Notes: a model not told the origin generated them from the letters alone. 64,000 bases of DNA from Bdellovibrionales bacterium (GCA_947502835.1 CANNBJ010000004.1:186001-250000); one strand, 5' to 3'; shown: positions 48,556-57,598, counted from the first letter of the stretch. Translations and numbers: made by a program.

Positions 48556-49243
48556 TTGCGTCGCTGGTATTGCTCCGGGTTTGTGAGCTTCCTGCCGTGT
48601 TCTTCACGGTTTCCTTGAAGCCAAGGACACGGTAGTCCAGATGCAACACGATGTTCCGGTTGATGTGGATTTTTTGGCCGATTCCGATGAAGGGAGCAAT
48701 GTTGTTTCCGTTCTCGCTGTTCATGACCCCGGCCCCCCCGAGCAGGAATAGATCGACATAGATGATCATCTTCCCCAAGAGAGAGGCCTTTCCGTACAGG
48801 AAGTTCTCGTTGAGTTGAATCCCGTAAAAGCTTTTCGGAGTGTTTCGGAACAGGTCTGCAGTCGGCGCTTCCGCTTTGAGTGATTTATATGCTGCGGAAT
48901 CGCTCACGCTGCTCTTCCAAGCGATTCCATGCACGCTGAAGTACTGCGAAAAGTAGTAGCCGATGGATCCGCCATAATTCGAAACCGATTGAAATGGATC
49001 ATACGAGAGGCTGCCTGCGAGGAGATCAATCTCAAATCGTTTTTCGTTTGAATATCTCCTGTTTTGAACCACGCCCAGTTCCGAGTCTTTTCCCTGTGCC
49101 CAGTATTTCTCTGTGACTTTGGAAACATCCACAGCCTCTCCCTCAAGGGATGGAGCAGGCGCTTTTGATGCAGGAGTCGAGGTCTCGGCAAACCCTGCGT
49201 GGGGAAGAGAAAGGGCGAGAGCGAAAAAGATCCATCTTTTCAT
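48527..49243 (-). CDS. Outer-membrane beta-barrel protein of the Agl/Glt-like operon
   Basis: The 238-residue protein (start ATG 49243, MKRWIFFALALSLPHAGFA) has a signal peptide. Its domain reads VSKVTEKYWAQGKDSELGVVQNR, then strand-rich segments (YGGSIGYYFSQYFSVHGIAW) and a final ISFGLGYQL. The 'EKYWAQG...VVQNR' opening is like the outer-membrane barrel family shared by Myxococcota and relatives (I recall it as OMP_myx_plus). It is the last gene of the ten-gene motor operon, 27 nt after the GYF gene. In that setting it could be the outer-membrane partner of the machine. A longer start at 49255 is possible. Confidence 0.65.
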   Translation of the reverse strand: MKRWIFFALALSLPHAGFAETSTPASKAPAPSLEGEAVDVSKVTEKYWAQGKDSELGVVQNRRYSNEKRFEIDLLAGSLSYDPFQSVSNYGGSIGYYFSQYFSVHGIAWKSSVSDSAAYKSLKAEAPTADLFRNTPKSFYGIQLNENFLYGKASLLGKMIIYVDLFLLGGAGVMNSENGNNIAPFIGIGQKIHINRNIVLHLDYRVLGFKETVKNTAGSSQTRSNTSDAISFGLGYQL

Positions 49244-49270
49244 AAGTGATTCCATCCTATGGGTTCAATT

Positions 49271-49741
49271 CTACAACGGGGCCGCAGCATCATGCCAAGA
49301 AAAACGAAGAAGGGTTCCCTCGGTCGTCGACTCCGCAGCCTGGAAGGTAACCTTTGCATTCGAGGTCTTGAGATGGGTTTCATCGACCAGGTTCAGAGTC
49401 AGGGGAGCGGATGTGGAAAGCCCGTTCCATTCTCTTGACTCTTTGGGAAGAAGGATCTCCAGGCCATACGAGTGCATTCCCTTGACCACTCCACTCAATG
49501 CCTTGCCGCGATGCTGGAAGGCGCCGCTCAGGATCCTCTCCTTTAAGGTTTGCAACGAGGCTTGAAAGGGGTTTTCCGTGGGCATCCCCTCAATCGGACT
49601 CCAGGTCTGGGTCGCTTCATCCATCATCCAGGAGTAGGAGAGGAGCTTCCCGGTGGTGCGCATTTCCTCGATTTTGGATCCCGATACGGGGCCCGTCAGT
49701 TTTCCGGACTTGAACAAGTAGTAACGGTTTTGAGTGCTCAT
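49271..49741 (-). CDS. GYF-domain protein with PilZ-like C-terminus
   Basis: The 156-residue protein starts at ATG 49741, coupled by ATGA to the TPR gene upstream. The N-terminal part (YYLFKSGKLTGPVSGSKIEE ... TQTWSPIEG) is a GYF_2-type domain, a small peptide-binding fold. The C-terminal part (FQHRGKALSGVVKGMHSYGLEILLP) resembles a PilZ domain, with an RGKALSG-type turn in place of the RxxxR motif; the match is weak. It has no signal or membrane segment, so it is cytoplasmic. In Myxococcus GltJ (AgmX) a GYF domain is part of a larger membrane protein; here it stands alone. Confidence 0.6.
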   Translation of the reverse strand: MSTQNRYYLFKSGKLTGPVSGSKIEEMRTTGKLLSYSWMMDEATQTWSPIEGMPTENPFQASLQTLKERILSGAFQHRGKALSGVVKGMHSYGLEILLPKESREWNGLSTSAPLTLNLVDETHLKTSNAKVTFQAAESTTEGTLLRFSWHDAAAPL

Positions 49742-51483
49742 TTTTCCCTCTTCATCAGGCTGAGTTTCAGGAACTTCTCTTTTGCATTGCACTGGCTCTG
49801 GACGTCGGCCTTGAGAGCGCCCAGCTCGTCTTCCCATACCTCCGAGTTTTCGATGTCGGATGCGAGAAAGTGCCCCCAGCTCCAGGTTTCCGTGTGATCC
49901 GGGCCTGATTTTTCTTCCATGAGATCGTCCTTTTTTGCCTCGAAGTCCGGATGAGCATTCTTCCAGACGATGTCCTGGCTTGCGCCATTGTAGATTTCGA
50001 TCTCGATCAAATCCGAGTTGTCGCGCACATTTCGGAGAACCGCGAGGAGTTTCTGGTTCTTCTTGTTGAAATCCGAATTCACGCGCTTCACGAGTTCGGC
50101 CCTCATGCCCGGAAGTCGTTTTTCATAGCTGCGGGCGAGAGCCTTCCAAACCTTGGATGCCCGATAGAATTGGCTTAGTTTCCTCTGATCACGCTTCAGC
50201 GTTGCATACCGGTCCGAGAACTCGGGCGCCAGGGTTTGATTGCTCTTCAGCTTCAAGTTCGCGATCCTCACCTCTTGAATGAAAGCGGTGGCCCTTGCTA
50301 CCCATTCCTTGCTCAAGCGAACCTGTTCCGAATAGGCCTTGCTTTCGGTGTCTGCGATGAGCTTCGGATGGGAGATCATCTCATTGATTTCAGTCTGGCG
50401 GGTGAGGAACTCGGGGCGGCGAATCCATTCGGTGGTGAGCTTGGAAGGAGCCACCTGCACATTCTTGATCGCCTTGAGGGTCAGGTCGTATCCGTCGGTG
50501 CGATTCGTATTCTTTTTGAGCCAGTTGAAGCTGGCTAGATAATCCTTCACAAACGCTTGCACCATGCGGATCGATTCCGGATAGATGCAAAGCTCGTTCA
50601 GGGCCATTGCCGAGACCATGATGGGCTCGGGAGCGAAGGTGTGTCTTAGGCCTCCTGATCGCAACTGGAGGGCCACCCCGATCGCATCGTCGTATTTTTC
50701 CTGAAGAAGATATGCCCAGGCAAGATTGGAGAGTGCCTCGATCTGCTCGTTCGAGGTCTTCTTTACTTTCTGGAACTCGTCAGCCGCTTCCTTGAAGCGG
50801 GCGGTGGCGTAAAATGCGCGGCCCAGGAGCAGATGTGCCTGATCCTTGTAGCGGGAAAGGAAGCTTCCGGGGTGGGTGAGGAGATACTGAAAGTAGACGG
50901 AAAATCCTTGGATCGCATCGGCATACTTGCGGTTCTTCAGGCTGTTCACACCCGTCAAGAACCCCTTGTGGGCAGGCGAAAGCTTCGAAACAAGCGGCGA
51001 GTCCTTGCCCATGAGATTGAGGAGAAGGACATCCGAGTCTCCCTCGGTCCAGGTGAGTTGGGCTACGGTGGACAAGTCGGGGGCCCTGAAATCCGGACTC
51101 ACCATCTGAATCCGGCTCATGCAGGAATACGCGGCTTTCTTCAGATCACGGTTTTCAGTGTTCTCAAAAACGGAACTGAAGGCCTGATACGAAAGGGGCA
51201 TGATCTTGAGTTCGAACAGGACCCTTGCCACCCAATATTCCGAAAAATCCTCTTCGAAGGCCGAGTTCCCCATGACCGAACTGATTCTCTTCAGTTGTAC
51301 GGCGTGGGCAAATGCAGTCACATTCTGCGAACGACGGGCGGAGAATTCATGGAAATCCCGAAGCCAAGAGGGGGAAGATCCCTTTCGATTCAGGTTCCAG
51401 TGTTCCGTCGTCAAGCAGGGGTCCTGCACTTCGGCCAGCACTGCGGGGGTTGCAAACAGGATCAGGAGTGGAAGGATCTTCAT
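49738..51483 (-). CDS. TPR-type periplasmic protein of the Agl/Glt-like operon
   Basis: The 581-residue protein has a signal peptide (MKILPLLILFATPAVLA). Helical repeats with TPR-like alternation occupy about 90-330: 'YADAIQGFSVYFQYLL', 'LLLGRAFYATARFKEAADEF' and 'EALSNLAWAYLLQEKYDDAI' are clear repeats. A long coiled helical region follows (VRLSKEWVARATAFIQEVRI...), then a C-terminal domain with EIEIYNGASQDIVWKNAHPD. It is probably periplasmic and could link motor and outer-membrane parts. Compare AglT/GltE-like TPR proteins of myxobacterial gliding; homology is not proven. GAGG precedes the start. Confidence 0.65.
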   Translation of the reverse strand: MKILPLLILFATPAVLAEVQDPCLTTEHWNLNRKGSSPSWLRDFHEFSARRSQNVTAFAHAVQLKRISSVMGNSAFEEDFSEYWVARVLFELKIMPLSYQAFSSVFENTENRDLKKAAYSCMSRIQMVSPDFRAPDLSTVAQLTWTEGDSDVLLLNLMGKDSPLVSKLSPAHKGFLTGVNSLKNRKYADAIQGFSVYFQYLLTHPGSFLSRYKDQAHLLLGRAFYATARFKEAADEFQKVKKTSNEQIEALSNLAWAYLLQEKYDDAIGVALQLRSGGLRHTFAPEPIMVSAMALNELCIYPESIRMVQAFVKDYLASFNWLKKNTNRTDGYDLTLKAIKNVQVAPSKLTTEWIRRPEFLTRQTEINEMISHPKLIADTESKAYSEQVRLSKEWVARATAFIQEVRIANLKLKSNQTLAPEFSDRYATLKRDQRKLSQFYRASKVWKALARSYEKRLPGMRAELVKRVNSDFNKKNQKLLAVLRNVRDNSDLIEIEIYNGASQDIVWKNAHPDFEAKKDDLMEEKSGPDHTETWSWGHFLASDIENSEVWEDELGALKADVQSQCNAKEKFLKLSLMKREK

Positions 51484-51489
51484 GATTCA

Positions 51490-52665
51490 TCACCTCGACA
51501 AGCTTTTGAAAATGAATGGATAGGTCACGGCAACCATGACGCCACCACGAGGGTGGGGAAACTTCCAGGTTTTCAGCTTTCCAAGAAGACACTGTGTGAC
51601 CTGCGAGTCCTTCAGGCTTGCTTCCAGCACCCCCGCATTGGGAACCACGCCCGTGGCATTGATTTTGAAGTCCACCAGCAGTTTCCCGGCAATGGTCGGA
51701 TCCTTCAGGATTCCTGATTCATAACAATAGCGGATTTCATTCATGTGACTGTGAATCACGCGGGCCACTTCTTCTTTGGTGAGCCCTTCATCCACGGATG
51801 CGTCCTGGGTATTCAGGCCAACTTCAAACTGTCCGTTGCCCTGTCCCTTGATGCTGAGGCCCTGGCCGTTTCCATACCCGCCATCGCTTCCAATCCGCGG
51901 TTTCCCGACCTCTGCAGCGCCAAGAAGGCCGTCGGCCTTCTTCTGCAGGCCTGACCCGAGAAGGGTCTCGCTAGCGGAGATTTTCTGCGAAAGATTCTGG
52001 ATTGCCTTTCCGGTCGCCATGACCGAGTACTTCGAGAGGCCGCTCTTCAGGATGCTCCTCAGGCTGTTCTGAACGGTCTTGGTTTGAAAAGCCCTGGCAA
52101 CGGCCTTGGACTGGGCCCGTGCGCTGGCAACACCTCCCGTGGTGGGGGATTTCACTTCCTTCGGCTTGGTCAGAATGATTTTGGCAAACTTCTGGGGAAT
52201 GATCGCTTCATCCGTTTTGACCTCTGGCTCTAGGAGCTTTGATCCGACCACGGTGATCAGCAACACCGAAAGCATCGCAAGACCTTGTTTCAAGTGTCTC
52301 TTGAACAAGACATCCTCGGTAGCCGCCGTAAGGACCGAGGAGAGGGTGAAGGGAAGATCCTTCGGGACCAGGTTCCAGGCCACCGGAGCCACGGTTCGAA
52401 GTTCGGTAAGGGTGATGGTTTCCTTGGTCTGTGTGGACAGGAATGCGGGCGCACCACTCAAGAGATGATCGAAATCCAGAACCCGCAAGGACTCCACGGT
52501 CCCTGACTCGGTGGTGAAATTCCTGACCCACAAGGAGTTCCCCCGGCGTTCGAGCATGTACCGGACGGGGTGTCCCAAGGAGATCATGGATCGTCCATCC
52601 CAACGAAGAGGGAGGGACTTGCCGAATTTGACAAGGTATTTTGGCTGATGGAAGTTCGCGCTCAT
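51490..52665 (-). CDS. AgmX/PglI-tail (TonB-like) trans-envelope protein, GltG/GltJ-like
   Basis: The 391-residue protein has a cytoplasmic N-terminal region (1-125), a transmembrane helix (127-145, LKQGLAMLSVLLITVVGSK) and a linker. The C-terminal domain (about 300-391) carries MNEIRYCYESGILKDP, QVTQCLLGKLKTWKFPHPRG and VAVTYPFIFK. This CYE...WkFP...YPF pattern is the AgmX/PglI C-terminal domain, a TonB-like fold of proteins that span the envelope in the Glt system. The N-terminal part does not show clear FHA motifs, which GltG has. It overlaps the small gene upstream by ATGA and sits among motor genes. Confidence 0.75.
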   Translation of the reverse strand: MSANFHQPKYLVKFGKSLPLRWDGRSMISLGHPVRYMLERRGNSLWVRNFTTESGTVESLRVLDFDHLLSGAPAFLSTQTKETITLTELRTVAPVAWNLVPKDLPFTLSSVLTAATEDVLFKRHLKQGLAMLSVLLITVVGSKLLEPEVKTDEAIIPQKFAKIILTKPKEVKSPTTGGVASARAQSKAVARAFQTKTVQNSLRSILKSGLSKYSVMATGKAIQNLSQKISASETLLGSGLQKKADGLLGAAEVGKPRIGSDGGYGNGQGLSIKGQGNGQFEVGLNTQDASVDEGLTKEEVARVIHSHMNEIRYCYESGILKDPTIAGKLLVDFKINATGVVPNAGVLEASLKDSQVTQCLLGKLKTWKFPHPRGGVMVAVTYPFIFKSLSR

Positions 52666-52919
52666 TTCAATAACCTCATTTCCGTGAGGAGGGTTTCATC
52701 GCGATCGGTGAAGCCGGATCGCTTTTTATAAAGGTGATTTTTCGCTTTCTTGTTCCGTTCGCTGATCTGATTGAAGGCATCGAGCGGTTTGCGATTGATC
52801 CCCTCGACGAGCTCATCCTCGAAATTGATGTTTTTCGAGCGCTTGGACTCTTCTGCCTGAACGGGGGAGGCCAGAAGGATCATCACTGTGAAAATCATGA
52901 AGTTAAAGGGTTTCATCAT
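52662..52919 (-). CDS. Small exported protein in the Agl/Glt-like operon
   Basis: The 85-residue protein (start ATG 52919, or the adjacent ATG 52916) has a signal peptide (FNFMIFTVMILLASPVQA) and a short, charged, helical mature part (KRSKNINFEDELVEGINRKP...). It overlaps both neighbours: the upstream TPR gene stop at 52,916-52,918 and the downstream start at 52,662-52,665. AGAGGA lies 5 nt upstream. Function is unknown; the mature part is only about 65 residues, so it may be an adaptor or a processed peptide. Confidence 0.55.
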   Translation of the reverse strand: MMKPFNFMIFTVMILLASPVQAEESKRSKNINFEDELVEGINRKPLDAFNQISERNKKAKNHLYKKRSGFTDRDETLLTEMRLLK

Positions 52920-55900
52920 TTTTTCCTCTGAAAGAGTTGGGTTACGGTTGATTTCCACGGGGAGTCCGGAGCGCTCTCGATCAGGGCAAGTGCCTCGGAC
53001 GGGGTTCCACTCAAAAGGAGCACCAAGCCCTTCAGGATGGGAGCCACTCCCTTCTTTCCCAGTTCGCTTTGTTCATAGGCCGATACCAGGTGAAGCAGGT
53101 AGTCTCTTTGCTTGAGTTCAACGCCTTTTTTCCATTCCGCCCAGACGCTTTCGGGGAGGGATGCCTGAACTTCATTTGCAAGCAAGAGTGCATCGGCATT
53201 GGGAGCCTTCAGAACGACCGACATCTGGTCGACCTTGTCCATTGCCGCCCTCATCTCCACAACCTTGGTTTGGAAGGGTTTCAGGAGGTCCTCGGGGGTA
53301 TTGATTCCCTTCAAATCGGATACCAGACGCTCGTATACGAGGGTCAGTTCCACAATTGCCTTTCTCTTGAGATCGATCCAATTCAATTTCATGGCCTTCG
53401 AGAAGGCAAGGTCGAGTTCCTGCATGAGTCGCATCCTGCGTTCGATGCTGCTTTGGTCGGCGGTCAGGGGAGCAATCCCCGGTGCCGAGATCCGGATGCT
53501 TTCAAGAGTTTCACCGGTTCTGGAAATGAGCTTCGGAACCAGGTGGATCTGCAGGTTCGGATTCAGGTTCTCCCAGGAGTGGGAGAGGCGCTGAAGGAGC
53601 ACCAGGCGGTCCTGGAATGCGAGTTTCTTCGGGTTCCTCATTGCGATCAATGCCCAGATTGCCTGAACTTCCTTCTCGGCCTTGAGGGTGTTCCGGAACG
53701 ATGTCGCATAGGGGACGCCCGCTTCCTGGCTCTGGTCCAAGATCCGGATCAGCCGGTATTGTTCACAGGCCGGAGCGTTCTTCCCGGTGCATACGGACTT
53801 GTTCGAGAGGAGCTGGGACAGGCGAGTCTGGTCGTTTTTCAGCCAGGAGTACTCGAGAATCTGTTTTGTGATCTCCACGTCCTGATATTGGGTGAGGGCC
53901 TGGTATCGCTCAAGATCCTGGATGGATTCATCCATCTTGCCAATTTTCCTCCTGGCGTCCGCACGCAGGAGGATCAGCGACTGGTTCTTTTGTGCATCGA
54001 GCTTGATTTCCACCAAACGGCCGAGCTCTTTTTCCGCGCGAGCGGTTTCATTCATCGAAAGGAGAGTCTTTGCGTGGATGATGTCACATTCGACTTTGAT
54101 TTTGGTTCCTGCGAACTTCTTGGAACACTCCTCGGTTCTCTTGAGAGCCTCGGCAGGGTCCTGGGTCTTCAAGGTGATCTTCAGGTGGGCGCTCGCGGAC
54201 ATGTCCGCAATCGCCGCGGGAAGGGTTTTCGATTTGAATTTGAGGGACTTCACCTTCTGGGTCAGCTCAAAGAGCCGCTGCCAATCCTCGCTCTGAGAAA
54301 GGGTGTCGAGCGCAATCGAAATGGCAAGCGTGCCTTCCTCGGTTTCCGAACGCTTGGAGCCGAACTGAACCAGGTTCTGAACGGCGGCCTCGCGATCAAA
54401 GTAGAGGTAGCCGATCTTGTATGACTCGAGAACGAACGCCCGGAGACTGTTTTGTTCCTCTGCAGAGGCCTTTCGGAAATCAGCGCCCGCGATGGTGTTC
54501 ACCCACTCAAGCATGGATTGGAGTTGTTCCTTACTTGCCGGTTCGGGCTTGGCATTCAGTGCCCTGACTTGCAACTTCTCCGGAATCAGGTCCTGTTTCT
54601 TGAGCTCCCGGTACCGGGCGGAGAGCCAGCGCAGGGTGATGGCGGGGATCGAGAGTTTCTTGGCTTCAAGAGCCGGTGCAAACTCCGGCTTCATGAGTTC
54701 CGAGTAACGCTTTCCGGCTTCCTTGTACTCTCCCAATTCAAACAGGGTTTCTGCAAGGGAGTATTTTGAGAGGAGGGATGTCGAGTTGTCGCGTCCGAAC
54801 AGCTCCTCCACCGACTCGGTGAGTGTGATCAGGGGGCGGACGAGGACTCCGCGCTCGGTGGCCAATTTGTTCTTGATCACGAGCTTGTGGAGATCATTCA
54901 GGGAACTGGTCAGGATTTGTTCCATTTTCGGTTGGATTTTTTCGTTTCGCAATCCCTTCAGTTCACCAATGAGGGGGGAGATCTGCCCCCAGTTTCGCTT
55001 CTCGAAATGATATTGATACAGAAGGAGCGCCACTTCCGCGGTCTCCGGAAGGTCATGGTGTTTCTGTACGAGCCTGTTCTTCAAGGTCTCGAGTTCGGAA
55101 GTCAAGGTGTATGCCTTGAGAAGCTTTGCGAATTTGTACACAACCGTCCCGAAGTAGGAGCCTTTCAGGTCGATTTTCTTGAAGGTTTCGAGTGCCTGAT
55201 CCACGCTGGCATAATCCTGCTTCTTGTTGATCCCCTCGAAATTGAACAAGGCAAGATCGTTGAAGGCGCTTTCCAGAAAAGCAGTCTCCGCTGTGGTGTC
55301 TTCCTTCTTGCCCTCGATCCGTGCGAAGTAGAATTCGGTCTCTTTACTGAGCTTTTCAATCGCAGCCTGATATTGGGTCAGGTTGAAGTGACTCCATGCC
55401 GCTTTGTGGAGTGCGATCGGATAGAAGTCCGAATCCTTCATTTTTTCGATTTGTCCCAGGAATCCTAAGGCGTCCTGGTGCTGATTCGCATCCTGTGCGA
55501 AATCGGCAAGATCCATGAGGACCGAGTCGAGGTATTCGAACTCAGGCTGATTGTGAACCAGATAGAGGTAGTCTGCCTTGGCAAGCTCCACGAGCCCGAG
55601 CTCGCGGTAAGCCTTGCCGCGCTTGAAGTGCGACACCGGGGAGTAGCCATGATAAGGGTACTTTGCGATCAGTTCGCTGAGTGCCTGGATTCCGTTCTTG
55701 AGCGCATCCGAGTAAAGAGGGGATTTGTTCTTGATCGAGGTGCCTTCGCTGATCCGGAAGGAGATCCCCGAGCTTTCCAGATAGAGGTCCCCGAGACGAT
55801 GCAGAAGATCAGCCTCCTGTCGGGTCCCGCGGTACTGTTTCAGGAGACGTTTGAGCTTGGCAATCCCTTTGCTCTGAATGGAAAGCGCCGCCATGTCATG

Positions 55901-56002
55901 CACCGCATTCGAGTTCGATGCTGGAGGTGCTGCGAGCGCGGAGCCGTGCCCGCCAGCAAGCATTGCGACCAGGAGTGCGGAGAAGCCCGTGCGAGGTTTC
56001 AT
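52916..56002 (-). CDS. Large TPR-type periplasmic protein of the Agl/Glt-like operon
   Basis: The 1028-residue protein has a signal peptide (MKPRTGFSALLVAMLAGGHGSALA) and an almost wholly helical body of TPR-like repeats. Clear examples are 'EADLLHRLGDLYLESSG', 'SHFKRGKAYRELGLVELAKA', 'HQDALGFLGQIEKMKDSDFY' and 'DARRKIGKMDESIQDLERYQ'. Such proteins form long superhelical scaffolds. In the Glt system large periplasmic TPR proteins (GltC/D/E/I types) fill this role. Start ATG 56002 overlaps the stop of the second ExbD gene (ATGA). It is the largest gene of the window and long antisense frames within it are codon-bias artefacts. Confidence 0.7.
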   Translation of the reverse strand: MKPRTGFSALLVAMLAGGHGSALAAPPASNSNAVHDMAALSIQSKGIAKLKRLLKQYRGTRQEADLLHRLGDLYLESSGISFRISEGTSIKNKSPLYSDALKNGIQALSELIAKYPYHGYSPVSHFKRGKAYRELGLVELAKADYLYLVHNQPEFEYLDSVLMDLADFAQDANQHQDALGFLGQIEKMKDSDFYPIALHKAAWSHFNLTQYQAAIEKLSKETEFYFARIEGKKEDTTAETAFLESAFNDLALFNFEGINKKQDYASVDQALETFKKIDLKGSYFGTVVYKFAKLLKAYTLTSELETLKNRLVQKHHDLPETAEVALLLYQYHFEKRNWGQISPLIGELKGLRNEKIQPKMEQILTSSLNDLHKLVIKNKLATERGVLVRPLITLTESVEELFGRDNSTSLLSKYSLAETLFELGEYKEAGKRYSELMKPEFAPALEAKKLSIPAITLRWLSARYRELKKQDLIPEKLQVRALNAKPEPASKEQLQSMLEWVNTIAGADFRKASAEEQNSLRAFVLESYKIGYLYFDREAAVQNLVQFGSKRSETEEGTLAISIALDTLSQSEDWQRLFELTQKVKSLKFKSKTLPAAIADMSASAHLKITLKTQDPAEALKRTEECSKKFAGTKIKVECDIIHAKTLLSMNETARAEKELGRLVEIKLDAQKNQSLILLRADARRKIGKMDESIQDLERYQALTQYQDVEITKQILEYSWLKNDQTRLSQLLSNKSVCTGKNAPACEQYRLIRILDQSQEAGVPYATSFRNTLKAEKEVQAIWALIAMRNPKKLAFQDRLVLLQRLSHSWENLNPNLQIHLVPKLISRTGETLESIRISAPGIAPLTADQSSIERRMRLMQELDLAFSKAMKLNWIDLKRKAIVELTLVYERLVSDLKGINTPEDLLKPFQTKVVEMRAAMDKVDQMSVVLKAPNADALLLANEVQASLPESVWAEWKKGVELKQRDYLLHLVSAYEQSELGKKGVAPILKGLVLLLSGTPSEALALIESAPDSPWKSTVTQLFQRKK

Positions 56003-56484
56003 TCCTTGATCACTCCGAACTTCACTTCCGAATAGCCATTTTTTGCAAGGGTTCTCAGCACCATTTTCATGGTGGAAAAGGGTACGTTCTGATCGGAGAG
56101 AAGGATTGCGCGGGCATCGTCCTTCACGGAGTCGTTCGCCTTTGCAATCAGTTTCTGGCGCTCCCGCTCCTTGGAGAGGCGCTGATCAAATGATTTTTCG
56201 AAGTTTTTGTAGTCGGAAACGAACTCCTTTTCAACCAGGATGCCCTTGTCGGATAGCTCCACTTGAAGTGCGGACTCTGTCAGGGCGGTGGTATTCAGTC
56301 CAGCCGGGAGACGGGTTCCGTTCGAGGGAGAGATGGTGAGTGCGTCAGAGGCGATCCCTTTCAAGAGGAAAACCAGAAGGATGGTGAAAATATCTGCCAT
56401 CGATGTGATTTGAAGGCTCATTTGTCCCGTGTCTTTCGGGGCCTTGTTTTTTTGGAAGAGTCTTCTTCTTCTGGATCTCATCAT
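55999..56484 (-). CDS. Second ExbD/TolR-like motor protein (AglS/AglQ-like)
   Basis: The 161-residue protein starts at ATG 56484 (or 56481), with AGGAG 7 nt upstream. A basic N-terminus (MMRSRRRRLFQKNK) is followed by one transmembrane helix MADIFTILLVFLLKG, whose Asp31 sits at the proton-binding position. A periplasmic domain ends with KMVLRTLAKNGYSEVKFG. An extended form beginning 93 nt further upstream overlaps the preceding gene and was rejected. Two ExbD-like genes behind one TolQ-like gene repeat the AglR-AglQ-AglS order known from Myxococcus gliding motors. Confidence 0.85.
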   Translation of the reverse strand: MMRSRRRRLFQKNKAPKDTGQMSLQITSMADIFTILLVFLLKGIASDALTISPSNGTRLPAGLNTTALTESALQVELSDKGILVEKEFVSDYKNFEKSFDQRLSKERERQKLIAKANDSVKDDARAILLSDQNVPFSTMKMVLRTLAKNGYSEVKFGVIKE

Positions 56485-56494
56485 AAAGGATCTC

Positions 56495-56938
56495 CTAAAA
56501 CTCCCCGACAATGACGGGAAGGTTGGCACGATTGAGGTGGCCCATGACCTGGGAGAGGGATTGGAATCCCACCTCATCGTCTGCGGAAACCAGGATCTGG
56601 GTGAGTTTGTATTCGTTCGATTTCAGGGCATCGAGTTCGGCTTCCATGGTCTTCACGGATTCAGGCTTAGAGAGGTCGAAACGAATGGTTCCGTTCTTTT
56701 TGCCCTTTTCCCGGAATTCTGCGATCTGGTTTCCCTTCACCCTTACTACCAGTTCTGTATCGGGTTCTGTCTGAGCCGCATCCACCGCATTGCCGGGGGT
56801 GCTGACTTCGAAGAAGCCGATACTGAGGAAGCTCGCCGAGGCGAGGAGGAAGGTGATCAGAACGGTGAAGCAATCAATGATCGGAGTGATGTTGATATCG
56901 ACATCCTGGCTGTTGTTGCTTCCGAAGCTCGCGCTCAT
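56495..56938 (-). CDS. First ExbD/TolR-like motor protein (AglQ/AglS-like)
   Basis: The 147-residue protein has one N-terminal transmembrane helix (ITPIIDCFTVLITFLLASAS) with Asp22 at the proton-binding position. The periplasmic domain ends with TQILVSADDEVGFQSLSQVMGHL, a normal ExbD block. Start ATG 56938 overlaps the TolQ-like stop (ATGA), so it is coupled to its motor partner. It differs from TolR at 17,043-17,474 in sequence, so this is a separate motor, not a copy of Tol. It pairs with the second ExbD-like protein to form the rotor core in the inner membrane. Confidence 0.88.
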   Translation of the reverse strand: MSASFGSNNSQDVDINITPIIDCFTVLITFLLASASFLSIGFFEVSTPGNAVDAAQTEPDTELVVRVKGNQIAEFREKGKKNGTIRFDLSKPESVKTMEAELDALKSNEYKLTQILVSADDEVGFQSLSQVMGHLNRANLPVIVGEF

Positions 56939-57588
56939 GAGTTTCTCCGATCATCCGGGGTGCCGAGACTTGAAACCATGATGGAATCAAGCACCAGGAG
57001 CCCGGCGGATTCGAGTTCTGCAACGAGACGATTCGCCTTGTTGATGAAGAAGCTGAATACCACCATGCAGGGAACTGCAACGGCAAGACCGAGCATGGTC
57101 GCATTCATCGCAGTGGAAATCCCGTTGGCAAGAAGGGTCGCCTTCTGCTGGGGATCTGCATGACCCACTGCCGCGAAGGATTCGATGAGACCCGCAATGG
57201 TTCCAAGGAGTCCGAGAAGGGTAGCTACGTTGGCAATGGTCGCAAGATAGCTGGTGCGCTTCTGAATCTTTTCCGAGTATTTGTTCCGTGCCATCTCGAT
57301 CGAGTTCATGATGAGCTCTTCGGGCTGATGTGCCCGCTCAAGTGCGCTCTTGATCAAATCCGCGCTTGGCTTTCCCGAGAATTGGTTGCAGAGGGCGACT
57401 GCATCATTGAGTCTTCCCTTTGAGACGAGCTCCCGGATTTTGTCAAAGAACCCGTCAACATTCTGGATGGAATATCCTTTGAACAGGGTTTGCGCGCGTT
57501 CGACGATGATCGCACCCGCGATGATTCCGGCCGCGAGGATCGGGGCCACATGCATAAAATTGTTTTTAATGAATTCGAAAAATTCCAT
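56935..57588 (-). CDS. TolQ/ExbB/MotA-like motor protein (AglR-like)
   Basis: The 217-residue protein has an N-terminal membrane helix (HVAPILAAGIIAGAIIVERAQ). Two further helices carry the conserved LATIANVATLLGLLGTIAGL and ANGISTAMNATMLGLAVAVPCMVV stretches of the MotA/TolQ/ExbB superfamily. It forms a pentamer around two ExbD-like subunits and uses the proton motive force. AGGAG lies 6 nt before ATG 57588. Its place next to two ExbD genes, TPR proteins and an AgmX/PglI-tail protein supports an AglR-like role instead of classical TolQ, which is encoded at 17,440-18,174. Confidence 0.85.
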   Translation of the reverse strand: MEFFEFIKNNFMHVAPILAAGIIAGAIIVERAQTLFKGYSIQNVDGFFDKIRELVSKGRLNDAVALCNQFSGKPSADLIKSALERAHQPEELIMNSIEMARNKYSEKIQKRTSYLATIANVATLLGLLGTIAGLIESFAAVGHADPQQKATLLANGISTAMNATMLGLAVAVPCMVVFSFFINKANRLVAELESAGLLVLDSIMVSSLGTPDDRRNS

Positions 57589-57598
57589 ATCGTTCTCC

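Noticed and set aside
53069-54424. Long open frame (about 450 codons) antisense to the 1028-residue TPR gene
   Set aside because: It lies fully inside a gene with strong domain evidence on the other strand, shows no domain, and its composition follows from the codon bias of the sense gene.
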